A stretch of DNA of 64,000 nucleotides from Cylindrospermum sp. NIES-4074. Lineage in GTDB: Bacteria; Cyanobacteriota; Cyanobacteriia; Cyanobacteriales; Nostocaceae. Both the position numbers and the translations under genes were made by a program. How positions within the stretch are numbered: the stretch's first letter is position 1; each line of letters starts with the position of its first letter. The notes under the pieces were generated by a model. That model worked only from the letters and a program-made list of their open reading frames with translations. It was not told the DNA's origin and ran no database searches. Below, piece after piece: positions 24,697-34,071 of the stretch. The stretch spans positions 4,427,677 to 4,491,676 of the forward strand of contig AP018269.1 in assembly GCA_003994795.1 (NCBI GenBank). The letters are read 5' to 3'.

Positions 24697-24829
24697 TGCC
24701 ACCAACCAAAATCTTGATATTGCCTCACCTGTCTCAGAAATCAAGAGTAAAGACAGGTGATGATGAAAAATGCGCCATACTCTTGTCGCCCTTGATTCAA
24801 AGTCAGCTGTCAATAGGCTGATGATCGAA

Positions 24830-26156
24830 GAGCTGCTGATTATAGTTTAAGGATAACCACTAAAATTTTATTTGTAGAAGCGTCGCAGACGATATTTGTC
24901 TGCAAATCTCAGCCCAACGCCAAAAAGTCATCAAGCCTTTCCATTTCATTTACCTGTTTAGCAGTGTAGGAAAGACGGGTTTCACCCAGAATAGACTCGG
25001 AATTATCCCTGGATAGAGGAAATCTGCCCATAAAATTCAAGTTAGGTTACTAATACATCTTGATGTCAACTTGAGTCAAGTCCTGCTTGGAAAATCTTTC
25101 AAGGGGCAGCCAAGAGAGAATCTTTTGTTTATATAGAAGTGTGAAAGCGGATAAACACATCTGGTGATGGCAATCAAACAGTAGGTAGATGTGGTAAATT
25201 TATTCTTCCCCTAGACAGACGTGCATAATACTCTGAGAGCTTGTTGTCTGATGGTAATAAACAACGAGGGAAATTCACACCGCCGTCTTAAAAAGTTCTC
25301 GCGCTAGGAAAACCAGACTCCTGAGACTTTTCGCTTTTTGTCTATTCTCAAGGCAAGAAAACCTGGGATTTAACTCAGCGGTCAAAACTGCTCGTCTCAA
25401 TTAGATGAATTTTTATAAAATCTCTGCCGCAATACTCTCTAGGCAAGAGAACATGAGGAAAAACCTCACCGCTTTTTCCCGAACCTAGTCCAGGAATTTA
25501 GATAAATGTTTGCTAACGAATTAAATTCAAAATTAAACAATTATTTTGCTATTATTAGTCCATGCTAGTATTTAATATAAAATTACGAAGTGACAAAACC
25601 AGTACCAATAGCCGTATAAGCGCGGCTACTACTGCTTTGTTTACTCGTAATGTAGAGACCAGAAAATTCACGTCTCTATAGGCAGGACAAAAGGTTGTAT
25701 GTCCGTAAGTCCCAATTCAAATACTATGCTGTCCTAAGCTTGAGAGGTTGAGTAGGTATAACCTGACAACTCAAAGGCAATAAAGGCAAGCACCGAAAGT
25801 GAAAAACCTGCCATTACTGGACTGCTACGACTTATTTGTAGTAGAACCAACCCAATTTGTAAAGGTGGCTTAAAGTTACACCGCTACAGTAGCGCCAAAA
25901 GAGAAAAAACTTTGATTTCCGATGGCGAATGATGGTTAAAAGTGCCGTAAAATCACCGAAATTAATGTCTGTGACAACCAGGACATCTAAATCTGTTGTG
26001 GATAACCATAATAGAGGCGCTTATGGCTCCTATCAGCAGGAATTCACACCTCACCCTAAGGTTCTCAGTAGCTCTGTGCAGATGCTAAAAAGCCAAACAC
26101 TGGCATGAGACGACAATGTTTATCAGTTTGGAGAGAGTAAGGAAATTTTGAGCATA
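24830..26156. other. Long non-coding region upstream of cyAbrB
   Basis: About 1.3 kb without any plausible reading frame. Several words could form stems: ggaaaaacctcaccgctttttcc (25452-25474), aaagttctcgcgctagg, and cgtctcaattagatg. I recognise no tRNA, tmRNA, RNase P RNA or 6S RNA. It is either a long 5' leader of cyAbrB or hosts one or more unrecognised small RNAs. Confidence 0.5.
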
Positions 26157-26600
26157 ATGACTGAAACTGCAACCGCGCCATTAACCGGAAAAACACTGCT
26201 GGCTAAAGTAAAAGAACTTTCCAATTTACCCCGCCGAGAAAGAGCCAAGCAGTGTGGCTATTACACAGTTACTAAAAATAACCAGGTTCGTGTAAATCTC
26301 ACCGATTTTTATGATGCTTTGCTATCAGCGAGGGGAATTCCTCTCAGTCCAGAAGCACCAAAAGATGGCCGTGGCCGCGAACCGACATATCGAGTTAGTG
26401 TTCATCAAAACGGTCAGATTGTGATTGGTGCAACTTACACCAAAGCAATGGGCTTAAAACCTGGTGATGAGTTTGAAATTAGACTTGGCTACAAGCATAT
26501 TCACCTGATTCAACTTGGTGAAAGTGATAAAAAATTAACAGCACCTGATTTAGACGCTGACGACGTGGATGAAGAAGACTTAGAAGATGAAGAGGAGTAA
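26157..26600 (+). CDS. Cyanobacterial AbrB-like transcriptional regulator (cyAbrB)
   Basis: From ATG 26157 the product is 147 residues. A helical N-terminal part (KTLLAKVKELSNLPRRERAKQCGYYT) is followed by the cyAbrB-type DNA-binding domain placed C-terminally (EPTYRVSVHQNGQIVIGATYTKAMGLKPGDEFEI), and then an acidic tail (DADDVDEEDLEDEEE). This is the two-copy cyanobacterial family (CalA/CalB in Anabaena; cyAbrB1/2 in Synechocystis) controlling carbon, nitrogen and heterocyst genes. Which copy this is cannot be fixed by eye. AAGGAA lies about 12 bases upstream. It has an unusually long non-coding leader. Confidence 0.9.
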   Translation: MTETATAPLTGKTLLAKVKELSNLPRRERAKQCGYYTVTKNNQVRVNLTDFYDALLSARGIPLSPEAPKDGRGREPTYRVSVHQNGQIVIGATYTKAMGLKPGDEFEIRLGYKHIHLIQLGESDKKLTAPDLDADDVDEEDLEDEEE

Positions 26601-26817
26601 ACTTCTCTGAAGGTAGGGGTAAGTTTCTGGTGAATACTTGAAAACTTTTCCCTACAGCTACAGCGAACTTACCTCTATCGTTTGATAATTAGCTTGCAGT
26701 AAAAAAATACGATTAGACAAGACGCCAATTCTAGTAGAGTCTTGATGAATAAGCAAGAAATCTATTTTTGCCAGAAGTCTATCGTAATTTTTTTGTCTGT
26801 ATTGATCAGATTTTTAG

Positions 26818-26888
26818 AGCCATCAATATAACCAGTACTGGCACATTTTAAAAAAATGCCAGTACTGGTTATGTTGATGGCTTTTTTT
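26818..26888. terminator. Strong bidirectional rho-independent terminator
   Basis: A 26-base stem with a single G-U mismatch is formed by agccatcaatataaccagta (26818 on) and its complement ending at 26882, with a 13-base loop of mostly A. It is followed by a run of T on the plus strand, with A-rich sequence on the other side. It lies between convergent cyAbrB and the VOC gene and could serve both. Confidence 0.88.
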
Positions 26889-26923
26889 CTTATCTGGTTA
26901 AGTTACTAGTACCCAATACTTAG

Positions 26924-27955
26924 TTAATCTTTTTCTACCAAAGTCCAGAAATAACCATCCGGTGCCACAAAAGAAAAACTCATCTCCCCAAACTCATTAA
27001 TCACGATGTTAGTCAACCTCGTTGCAGCACTCGTCCGGACACGCTCAAAATAAGAATGTATTCCCCGCACGCGGTAAGTGTAGAGGCACATTCCCAAAGC
27101 ACCCGGTTGAGCAGCTTCAAAACGCGACTCTAAATTGATATCATCTGGGAAGCGAATAATATACAGTCTGCCACTGCGAGCCGCCATAAAGTCAGACTTA
27201 GAAGAACGAGGATCATCAAAAGCAGTGACAATATACCTATCACCATCATTCAAGTCAAAAATGTCTCGACCTGCTGCGGAAGATTCGTAAGTAGTCTCCA
27301 CATCATCACGGGCCCGTAGCAAACCCAAAACTTCTTCATAAAACTTCAGAACTTCTTTGCTGTCGTCCTGAACAATCATTCCCATGTGGGTAAACTGGCT
27401 AGTTCTTAAAGCCGCATTGTGGTTAATTTGCCCATACTGGGGCACCGTATAACCAAAGCGTTGAAATAGCACCTGTCGAGTGAAAGGTTGCAGCAGCATC
27501 ATTTCTCTCACCCCAACAGCTGGATCGAGAAAAGGGCGGCTTTTTCTATCTTTATCGTAAATAACCTCCCAGTAAGAGTTAGTGTACCTGATAGTGAAAC
27601 CAGCGGCTTTTGCATCCTCTGCATGATTTAAAATCCCTAACAGATCAGCAGTTAAGGTAGTTGCCCAGCGATTACCCTTAACTTTCATTGATCCCGTTCC
27701 TAACCCTTGATTAGTGGCATTTTGCCAAATCATCAACCGAATCAAGCCATGATCTGCACTTTGGTGATAGAGGCGAATCGAGTGTAGAGGCGAATTCACC
27801 CCATATAATTGATTAGCGGCACTTGCAGTTAACTCGCCCACTTGACCAATACGATAGCCAAATTGTTGCCAATATTGAATTGCCGAAATTGGCTCTGGGA
27901 TGCCAATACACACCTCATAGATACCTTCAATTGTGGTTTGTTGAACCGGAGTCAT
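26924..27955 (-). CDS. VOC superfamily protein with two glyoxalase-like domains
   Basis: The 343-residue protein has two vicinal-oxygen-chelate modules. The first (IYEVCIGIPEPISAIQYWQQ, GYRIGQVGEL) covers roughly residues 8-145. The second (FTHMGMIVQDDSKEVLKFYE, VLGLLRARDDVETTY) covers about 190-343 and ends FSFVAPDGYFWTLVE. The size recalls 4-hydroxyphenylpyruvate dioxygenase, but the C-terminal Fe-binding signature of that enzyme is absent. The true hppD is at 30640. Candidate metal ligands are fewer (H195 near FTHMGM), so it may be a non-HPPD dioxygenase or a binding protein. Substrate unknown. Confidence 0.8.
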   Translation of the reverse strand: MTPVQQTTIEGIYEVCIGIPEPISAIQYWQQFGYRIGQVGELTASAANQLYGVNSPLHSIRLYHQSADHGLIRLMIWQNATNQGLGTGSMKVKGNRWATTLTADLLGILNHAEDAKAAGFTIRYTNSYWEVIYDKDRKSRPFLDPAVGVREMMLLQPFTRQVLFQRFGYTVPQYGQINHNAALRTSQFTHMGMIVQDDSKEVLKFYEEVLGLLRARDDVETTYESSAAGRDIFDLNDGDRYIVTAFDDPRSSKSDFMAARSGRLYIIRFPDDINLESRFEAAQPGALGMCLYTYRVRGIHSYFERVRTSAATRLTNIVINEFGEMSFSFVAPDGYFWTLVEKD

Positions 27956-28360
27956 ACTTATTTTCTATTTTAGATTCTGTATTAATATGCACTTCTAATC
28001 ATACGCAGTATTTCCCATATCCCCTGCCAAATTTAAGAGAGAAGTTGGGGCAAAGATGCAAGTTTGTATATTTTACAACATAAAATAACTAGATTTAGAT
28101 TTACTCAAATTGAATAGAGCAACTGCCAAAATACTAGGGTGTCTTGGCAATTTGGATGGCGATTTGTTGGGAAAATTCAAATTTACAAGCATTAGTGTGC
28201 CTAATGTGGCAAGGTATATCTGAGGTGAGAGAATGCACTATTGAGCAGCTATTAAGGAATTTCACGGATCTCAGATAGTTTCTTACCCAGATATAAAATG
28301 AGTAAATTACCGTCTTTGATGATGGTCTAAACCAGGTTGCCCTACTGTAGTGTGTGCGCT
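27956..28360. other. Intergenic region; nothing recognised
   Basis: About 400 AT-rich bases between the divergent VOC gene and the LOTUS/NYN gene. Promoters for both must lie here, but I see no operator, RNA gene or repeat. Confidence 0.4.
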
Positions 28361-29755
28361 ATGCCAAATGACGAGCGTTTGCTGACTACCTATGATTCTG
28401 TCCTGTTGAACAAAATCGGTTCTTATGTTGGTCAAGCAATAATTGCTATCCAAGAACAGCAGCCAGAATTCTTGCTCGCAAAGTACAGAAATGTCCAGTG
28501 GCACACCCATGCTAATCAATCAGCTTTAACTGCCAAGTTCACAGAACTACTCAGCCAAAGTCAAGATTGGGATGCATTAGTTCAAAGATTGCAATTATAC
28601 CTCAAAGCTCTGTTAATTCCCGATTTTTTTAATTCACAAATCTACGGAGAATTAATAGCAAAAATATATCAGCTAAATCCAGCAAAATTTGAGTTAAATG
28701 GCTCAAATCATCCTCCGGACATTAATATTACTACAAATCCTCCAACTTCGCAGCAAGTTGGTATGGCAGTTTTACTTTTAGATGCAGAAAACTTACAAAT
28801 TAACATTGATACAGAAAAGTTTCTCAACACAATTTGCACTTGCCCCATACAGGTAAAAATTGCTTTTGCTAATTGGTCTAATCGAGGCAAGCTAGATGTG
28901 GAATTACACGAGCGCGGTTATGACTTGATTCATGTGCCTGTTGGTAGAGACAATGCAGATGGAAAAATGATTGCAGTTGGTTCATCAATTCACGAGCGTT
29001 ACCCAAATACTAAAGAAGTTTTAGTTTGCTCCTCAGATAAGGTAATGACTAATCTGTGTAATCATTTACAGCAGCATGGATTAACGGTATATCAGGTTAG
29101 TCAGCAAGGAGAAAACCTCAGGTTATTTAATAGTTTTACTGGTAAAACAGCCACCTACAGCCTAAAAGTATTATCAGAACTCCCCTCTATTGAGCAATTA
29201 ATTCAACTACTCAAAGCCTTAATTAAAATCGAGCAACAATCTACAGGCAATCAATGGGTGCAGCTTTCTAAAGTCTCCCAATTACTGAATACTAAATATC
29301 AAATAACTATTAGTCAAGTTGTATCTACTCATCTTCCTGGTAAAAAAGCTAGGGATATTTTTATTGATTATCCATCTGAGTTTGTAGTCCACCAAGCCCC
29401 CGATAACTCCGAACTATATGTAACGCTGTTTGAAATCAATCAATCCCAACAAATCAATGGTAAAGTTGAACATCAACAAAACAATAGTATATCTGGGGTT
29501 TTATCTAGTATTAACTCCAAGGCAGATTTAGAACAAGCTCTTCAAAATATTGTCAATAATTTAACGAGAAAATCTCCCCAAAGCCATGTTAATATTGGCA
29601 CTTTAAACAGTAAATTTCAACAGCAATATGGTAAATCGATCACTGAGCAAATCAAAGCTTTGCAGATCAATGGTAAGTTTCTGAAATTTTTGCAATCTTG
29701 TAGTTCTCTAGAACTGAAGCAAACAGAAAAAGGATGGGAGGTAGCTGTACGCTAA
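28361..29755 (+). CDS. NYN-domain ribonuclease-like protein with LOTUS/OST-HTH domains
   Basis: From ATG 28361 the product has 464 residues. An N-terminal helical region is followed by a NYN (PIN-like) domain (MAVLLLDAENLQIN, KIAFANWSNRG, HVPVGRDNADGKMIAVG, KEVLVCSSDKVMTNLCNHL) with the acidic residues expected for metal-dependent RNA cleavage. Two OST-HTH/LOTUS-type winged helices follow: WVQLSKVSQLLNTKYQITIS at about 305-375, and HVNIGTLNSKFQQQYG near the C-terminus. The same combination occurs in eukaryotic MARF1-type RNA regulators. The frame extends upstream to 28337 using TTG. RNA processing is the likely role; the target is unknown. Confidence 0.85.
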   Translation: MPNDERLLTTYDSVLLNKIGSYVGQAIIAIQEQQPEFLLAKYRNVQWHTHANQSALTAKFTELLSQSQDWDALVQRLQLYLKALLIPDFFNSQIYGELIAKIYQLNPAKFELNGSNHPPDINITTNPPTSQQVGMAVLLLDAENLQINIDTEKFLNTICTCPIQVKIAFANWSNRGKLDVELHERGYDLIHVPVGRDNADGKMIAVGSSIHERYPNTKEVLVCSSDKVMTNLCNHLQQHGLTVYQVSQQGENLRLFNSFTGKTATYSLKVLSELPSIEQLIQLLKALIKIEQQSTGNQWVQLSKVSQLLNTKYQITISQVVSTHLPGKKARDIFIDYPSEFVVHQAPDNSELYVTLFEINQSQQINGKVEHQQNNSISGVLSSINSKADLEQALQNIVNNLTRKSPQSHVNIGTLNSKFQQQYGKSITEQIKALQINGKFLKFLQSCSSLELKQTEKGWEVAVR

Positions 29756-29819
29756 ACCCTTGATTACCTAGACAGGTATTATGATACATAATAGTGTGTA
29801 AAGAAATGTAAATAATACG

Positions 29820-30524
29820 ATGCAAGATAAAGTTGTTGTCATTGTCGGTGCTACTGGCGGTATCGGTTCAGCCTTAACACGCCAACTTGCCTCTACTGGT
29901 GTAAGGTTGGTTTTGACTGCCAGAGACGCGGTGCGTTTAACAGCATTGGCAGATGAGTTACCAGGAGAGGTTTTGACTGTGCCCACAGATATTACTGATC
30001 CCCAACAGGTAGATACGTTAATCCAGAAGGCTATTACTGAGTTTGGTCAAATTGATGTTTTGGTGAATGCAGCTGGTGCTGGTATCCTCAAGCCATACAA
30101 CAGCCTAGAACCAGCGGATTTAGATAGGATGCTAGACCTCAATTTAAAAGGCAGCTTCTACACTACTCAAGCTGCTGCTGAAGAGATGCAAAAGCGGAAG
30201 TCAGGTCATATATGTAATGTGGTGGGAATTCTGGGTAAGCATTCGATGGCAATGGCAGCAGCTTATTCTGCTTCTAAGTTTGGCGTTGTCGGTTTCAGCA
30301 AGTGTATGGCAGAGGAACTCAAGCGTTTTGGTATCAAGTTCACCCTCTTCTACTTTGGTGGGGTAGATTCTCCTTTTTGGGACAATGTGAGCTTAAAGGT
30401 AGACCGGAAAAAAATGCTTAGTCCCCAAACCGCCGCCAATGCAATTTTCTATGCGCTGACTGCTGAACCACAAGCTGTGCCAATGGAAATTAACATTCAA
30501 CCTGATAGCCATCTGTTTTTCTAG
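29820..30524 (+). CDS. Short-chain dehydrogenase/reductase
   Basis: The 234-residue classical SDR has the NAD(P)-binding loop GATGGIG (residues 10-16), NAAGAG, the structural Asn in LDLNLKG, and the catalytic pair Y149-K153 in YSASK with a Ser-less VVGILGK stretch before it. Short C-terminal loops make the substrate unpredictable. It is on the same strand as hppD, 115 bases upstream of it, so co-transcription is possible. The catalytic Ser seems replaced (GIL in place of SSxxG), which deserves attention. Confidence 0.87.
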   Translation: MQDKVVVIVGATGGIGSALTRQLASTGVRLVLTARDAVRLTALADELPGEVLTVPTDITDPQQVDTLIQKAITEFGQIDVLVNAAGAGILKPYNSLEPADLDRMLDLNLKGSFYTTQAAAEEMQKRKSGHICNVVGILGKHSMAMAAAYSASKFGVVGFSKCMAEELKRFGIKFTLFYFGGVDSPFWDNVSLKVDRKKMLSPQTAANAIFYALTAEPQAVPMEINIQPDSHLFF

Positions 30525-30639
30525 GCTTAGGGAAGTACTAATTCATCTACAGAATTATGGCTGAGGAAAGAATTGAAAATCTAGCAGAAAAGGCAGTATT
30601 TACAGATATATAAGCTATTGTGCTGGATTTTCCTAAATT

Positions 30640-31713
30640 ATGTTAACAGTGCATCACGTTCACTTCTATGTAGAAGATGCCAAAGCATGGCGGGATTGGT
30701 TTGTACATCATCTCGGTTTTCAAGCAGTAGCTGATTCCATTTTGGCAACCCTTTTTAATCAGGGGCGATCGCTTGACACTTGCACGGAAGTAGTAAAAAG
30801 TGGTGTTGTCTGCTTTTTACTATCTTCTCCTCTGTTGCCCACTAGCCCAGTAGCTGAGTTTCTTCTTCAGCACCCACCTGGGGTCGCAGATGTGGCTTTT
30901 GCTGTTGCTGATGTAGTAGATGCGATCGCGCAAGCTGAAGCAAATGGCGCTACTATCCTGCAACCTATCCAGGCATACCAAAGGGGTGCTGTATCTCTCA
31001 AGTACGGCAAAATCGCTGCTTGGGGTGGGCTGACTCATACCTTAATCGAAAGTTCTGTGGTCGCTGATCAGTTACCGTCTAACACTGATAATACTATTAC
31101 TGCCATAGATCATGTAGTGCTAAATGTGGCAGTCGGCGATTTAGAGCGTGCTGTCGCTTGGTATGAAAACATCTTCGATTTTCAACCCCAACAAGCGTTT
31201 AAAATTCAAACTGATCGCTCCGCCTTATACAGTCGGGTGATGGTTTCCCGCAACGGTTGCGTACAATTACCGATTAATGAGCCAGCTTCACATAATTCTC
31301 AAATACAAGAGTTTCTGGAGGTCAACCGGGGGCCGGGAATTCAACACATTGCTTTGCAAACGCCTAATCTTGTGAGTGCGATCGCGCGATTTCGTGCCTG
31401 TGGTTTATCTTTGCTCTCAGTGCCCAAAAGCTATTACACACAGCTAGAACAGCGACTAGGACTCACCCTATCACCCCGCGAACTGGAGGCGATCGCCAAA
31501 CAAGAAATTTTGGTTGACTGGCAAGAAGATGCTTCTCCAGGGGCTTTACTCCTGCAAATTTTCACCCAGCCCATTTTTGGACAGCCAACATTTTTCTTCG
31601 AGTTTATTGAGCGTCGTTTCAAAGCTGCTGGTTTTGGGGAAGGTAACTTTCGCGCTTTATTTGAAGCTATTGAAAGTGAACAAATTAAACGCGGGTTTGT
31701 TACTGGTCAGTAG
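30640..31713 (+). CDS. hppD: 4-hydroxyphenylpyruvate dioxygenase
   Basis: The 357-residue protein contains two VOC domains with the Fe(II) ligands in the expected C-terminal arrangement: H158 (IDHVVLNV), H236 (IQHIALQT) and E321 (FFFEFIER), the last in the family signature QPTFFFEFIERR. The enzyme converts 4-hydroxyphenylpyruvate to homogentisate, the head-group precursor of tocopherols in cyanobacteria. The cytosolic protein has no signal peptide. The upstream SDR gene is co-directional. Translation starts at ATG 30640, weakly preceded by purines. Confidence 0.93.
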   Translation: MLTVHHVHFYVEDAKAWRDWFVHHLGFQAVADSILATLFNQGRSLDTCTEVVKSGVVCFLLSSPLLPTSPVAEFLLQHPPGVADVAFAVADVVDAIAQAEANGATILQPIQAYQRGAVSLKYGKIAAWGGLTHTLIESSVVADQLPSNTDNTITAIDHVVLNVAVGDLERAVAWYENIFDFQPQQAFKIQTDRSALYSRVMVSRNGCVQLPINEPASHNSQIQEFLEVNRGPGIQHIALQTPNLVSAIARFRACGLSLLSVPKSYYTQLEQRLGLTLSPRELEAIAKQEILVDWQEDASPGALLLQIFTQPIFGQPTFFFEFIERRFKAAGFGEGNFRALFEAIESEQIKRGFVTGQ

Positions 31714-31781
31714 TCAGTTGTGATTTATTTGCCAATGACTAATGACCGTTCGGCTGACGCTCACGGCGAAGCCAATGACCG

Positions 31782-31892
31782 AATTTTAAATTTTGGATTT
31801 TGGATTCAAGATTCAAAATTTAAAAAGGGTGATAAGCCCCTGACTTGATTCCTGGGGTCAATCTAAAATCTAAAATCTAAAATCCAAAATTG
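31782..31892. mobile_element. MITE-like dispersed repeat, copy 1
   Basis: AT-rich arms (attttaaattttggattttg and caaaatt..taaaatccaaaattg) flank a conserved centre: ttcaaaatttaaaaagggtg, ataagcccctgacttgatt, ctggggtcaatctaaaat. The same element is present at 50020-50192, where it carries a nested insertion. It sits between hppD and the HAD gene and contains no coding sequence. Confidence 0.75.
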
Positions 31893-31968
31893 TTTGACCA
31901 ATGACCTGTTCGACCAATGACCAATGACAAGGTGAGATAATTTTCATAAAAATTAACATTTTCTGCCG

Positions 31969-32649
31969 ATGCTACGACTAATTACTGACTTCGACGGCCC
32001 GATTATGGATGTTTCTGAGCGATATTACCGGGTTTATCAATTTTGCTTGGAAAAAACCCGTTATCCAGACCAACCAGTGCAACAACTTTCTAAAGCTGAA
32101 TTTTGGCAGAAGAAGCGATCGCGCATTCCTGAAAAACAAATTGCCTTGAGTTCTGGACTAGACGAAGCGCAGTCCCAAGCATTTTCCCAGTTACGACGGC
32201 AGACAGTGCATACGGAGCCTTACTTTGAGTATGACAGCCTCATCCCTGGAGCCATAGAAGCGCTGTTAAAAGTTCAACAAGCTGGTGTTGACTTAGCAGT
32301 GATGACGATGCGCCGAGTTTGGGAACTAGACTATGCCTTTAAAAAATACAATTTAGAGAGATTTTTCCCAGAAAATCGCTGTTATTGTCTGAGTAACGAC
32401 TATGTTAAAACCCGCGACATTGAAGATAAACCCTTGTTAATGGCACGAGCATTGGCAGAACTGCCCCCCGCTAGCAATACTTGGATGGTAGGGGATACAG
32501 AAGCCGACATCACCGCCGCTAAAAAACATAGTATTCAGGTAATGGCTGTAGAATCGGGGATTCGCGATCGCACCCAATTAGAACTTTACCACCCCGACTT
32601 AATTGTTCAGGATTTAAGCTCCGCTGTAAACTTAATCCTCAAAGAGTAG
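31969..32649 (+). CDS. HAD superfamily hydrolase
   Basis: The 226-residue protein begins MLRLITDFDGPIMDVSERYY, where DFDGP provides the nucleophile Asp and the general acid position of haloacid-dehalogenase phosphatases. A helical cap follows. LAVMTMRR contains the motif II Thr, KPLLMARALA the motif III Lys, and MVGDTEADITAAK the motif IV acidic pair. It is a probable phosphatase of a small metabolite. No neighbour indicates a substrate. Confidence 0.88.
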   Translation: MLRLITDFDGPIMDVSERYYRVYQFCLEKTRYPDQPVQQLSKAEFWQKKRSRIPEKQIALSSGLDEAQSQAFSQLRRQTVHTEPYFEYDSLIPGAIEALLKVQQAGVDLAVMTMRRVWELDYAFKKYNLERFFPENRCYCLSNDYVKTRDIEDKPLLMARALAELPPASNTWMVGDTEADITAAKKHSIQVMAVESGIRDRTQLELYHPDLIVQDLSSAVNLILKE

Positions 32650-32787
32650 CCCATAGATAATGGGTAATAGATAATCAAATCAATTACCCATTACCCATTA
32701 CCGATGCCATATTCAAAATTTGCATTGCCTTCCTTGGGGCGGGTTTCTCACCCTTAGCCTGGGGCAAAATCTCCGACTAAAATCGAT

Positions 32788-33414
32788 TTAGCGCAGAAAA
32801 CTGCTAACCAACCACAACAATATAAACGTCAACACTGTAGAAAGCTGATTTGACGTCAGATGGATCAATGGTATGTTTGGTAATAGCCAACTAGCAATTA
32901 GTCCTCCAGCAATTAAGCCAATAATTAAACTGACCAGTGTGAACAAAACTGCTCTACCAAATTTTCCTTCTTTGCGATTGAGAAAGTAAATACTAATTCC
33001 CACGCCAACCACCAAAGCCAACTGCAAAACCTGATCGCCCGCACCTGGAGTAAACACACTAATGGCGCTCAAACCAAGATACCAAGCGCCAGGTAACAGT
33101 ATATCTACAGGCGATGGCTGATCCAGCATTCGTTGCAGCCATGCAGGCGACTGTTCGCGGGAGATTGGACTTTCTTTAGGAGGAGATTGCACGCGCAGTT
33201 CTGGGAACCGGATTCGCTCAGGTACTTTAATTTTCCCTTCCTGGCGCATCCTTAAGCGCTCCATTAAAATCGCATCATAAGCCGCTTCAATCATTTCTAG
33301 ACCCTTGCCATCACCACCATGTTGCTCCAACAGGCGATTGCGAGCATCCTGAATTTCGTCGAAGCTAGCATCTTCTGATACCCCAAGTTTTTCGTAGGGA
33401 TTTTGATCGCTCAT
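32788..33414 (-). CDS. CPP1-like protein (J-domain-like, membrane; DUF3353)
   Basis: The 208-residue protein starts with a J-like domain (NPYEKLGVSEDASFDEIQDA, then IEAAYDAILMERLRMRQEGKI) lacking the HPD motif, followed by three to four membrane segments. This is the layout of CPP1, the chaperone-like protein that stabilises protochlorophyllide oxidoreductase in chloroplasts, and of its cyanobacterial relatives. A thylakoid membrane location is likely. It is transcribed away from the OmpR-family regulator gene. Confidence 0.88.
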   Translation of the reverse strand: MSDQNPYEKLGVSEDASFDEIQDARNRLLEQHGGDGKGLEMIEAAYDAILMERLRMRQEGKIKVPERIRFPELRVQSPPKESPISREQSPAWLQRMLDQPSPVDILLPGAWYLGLSAISVFTPGAGDQVLQLALVVGVGISIYFLNRKEGKFGRAVLFTLVSLIIGLIAGGLIASWLLPNIPLIHLTSNQLSTVLTFILLWLVSSFLR

Positions 33415-34071
33415 GGGAGTTTATTACTTCAGCCTCAGTCAGCGGCGGTCTTTTGTTGAAGAAAAAACAACTTAGGTTTTAAGTTGATCGAAACTAATGC
33501 CTCGATCAATTTTCATGCTCTACCAGGATAGTAGCATGGGTTAGTTTGATCAACCTGGGAATTTTAACTATAGTCACTTTAACATATTGTCATAACTCCG
33601 TGTATACTCTCATGTCGTGGACTATTTTTAGCTCTACTCTAGAATTTGAACTGGGAATCCCTAAAAGGCATTTTTGATGAAGAAATTCACTTTTTTGTTG
33701 CCAAATTGGCAACTTGTTGCCCCTTGATAGAGTTTTCCTTAAGTTCAACTCCCAAGGGATTTGTGGTATAAATTCGCATAGAGATTAAAAATTGAAACGT
33801 TTTTATTTACCAACTTACCAGGTCAAAAAGGTGTCTTCTTTTACTTAACTGCTGTGGCTAAGGTCAGAATATCTCTATATACTGGATATACTGAAGTGTA
33901 CATCTACTTAGCAGAAGATTCTTACTCTCATTGTTCCCCATCCTGATGACAGCTTGTTTGAATCATCAGGATCATCGTACTTTCGCCCTGTAGATTCTTA
34001 ATTACTGCCAAAGTGGAAACTGCGTTTTTACGCAATCCTCCTGTTAATCCTATGAATTTTTGTGTAAAGTG
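33415..34071. promoter_or_regulatory. Divergent regulatory region with a GTTGCCAA palindrome
   Basis: This roughly 650-base gap separates the CPP1-like gene from the response regulator gene. At 33697-33713 the word gttgccaaattggcaac is a perfect 8+1+8 palindrome that could be an operator. Which protein binds it is unknown. No RNA gene was recognised. Confidence 0.35.

Noticed and set aside
26924-27955. First thought to be 4-hydroxyphenylpyruvate dioxygenase because of two VOC domains and length
   Set aside because: The FFFEFIER-type Fe ligand signature is absent here and present in the gene at 30640, which is the better hppD.
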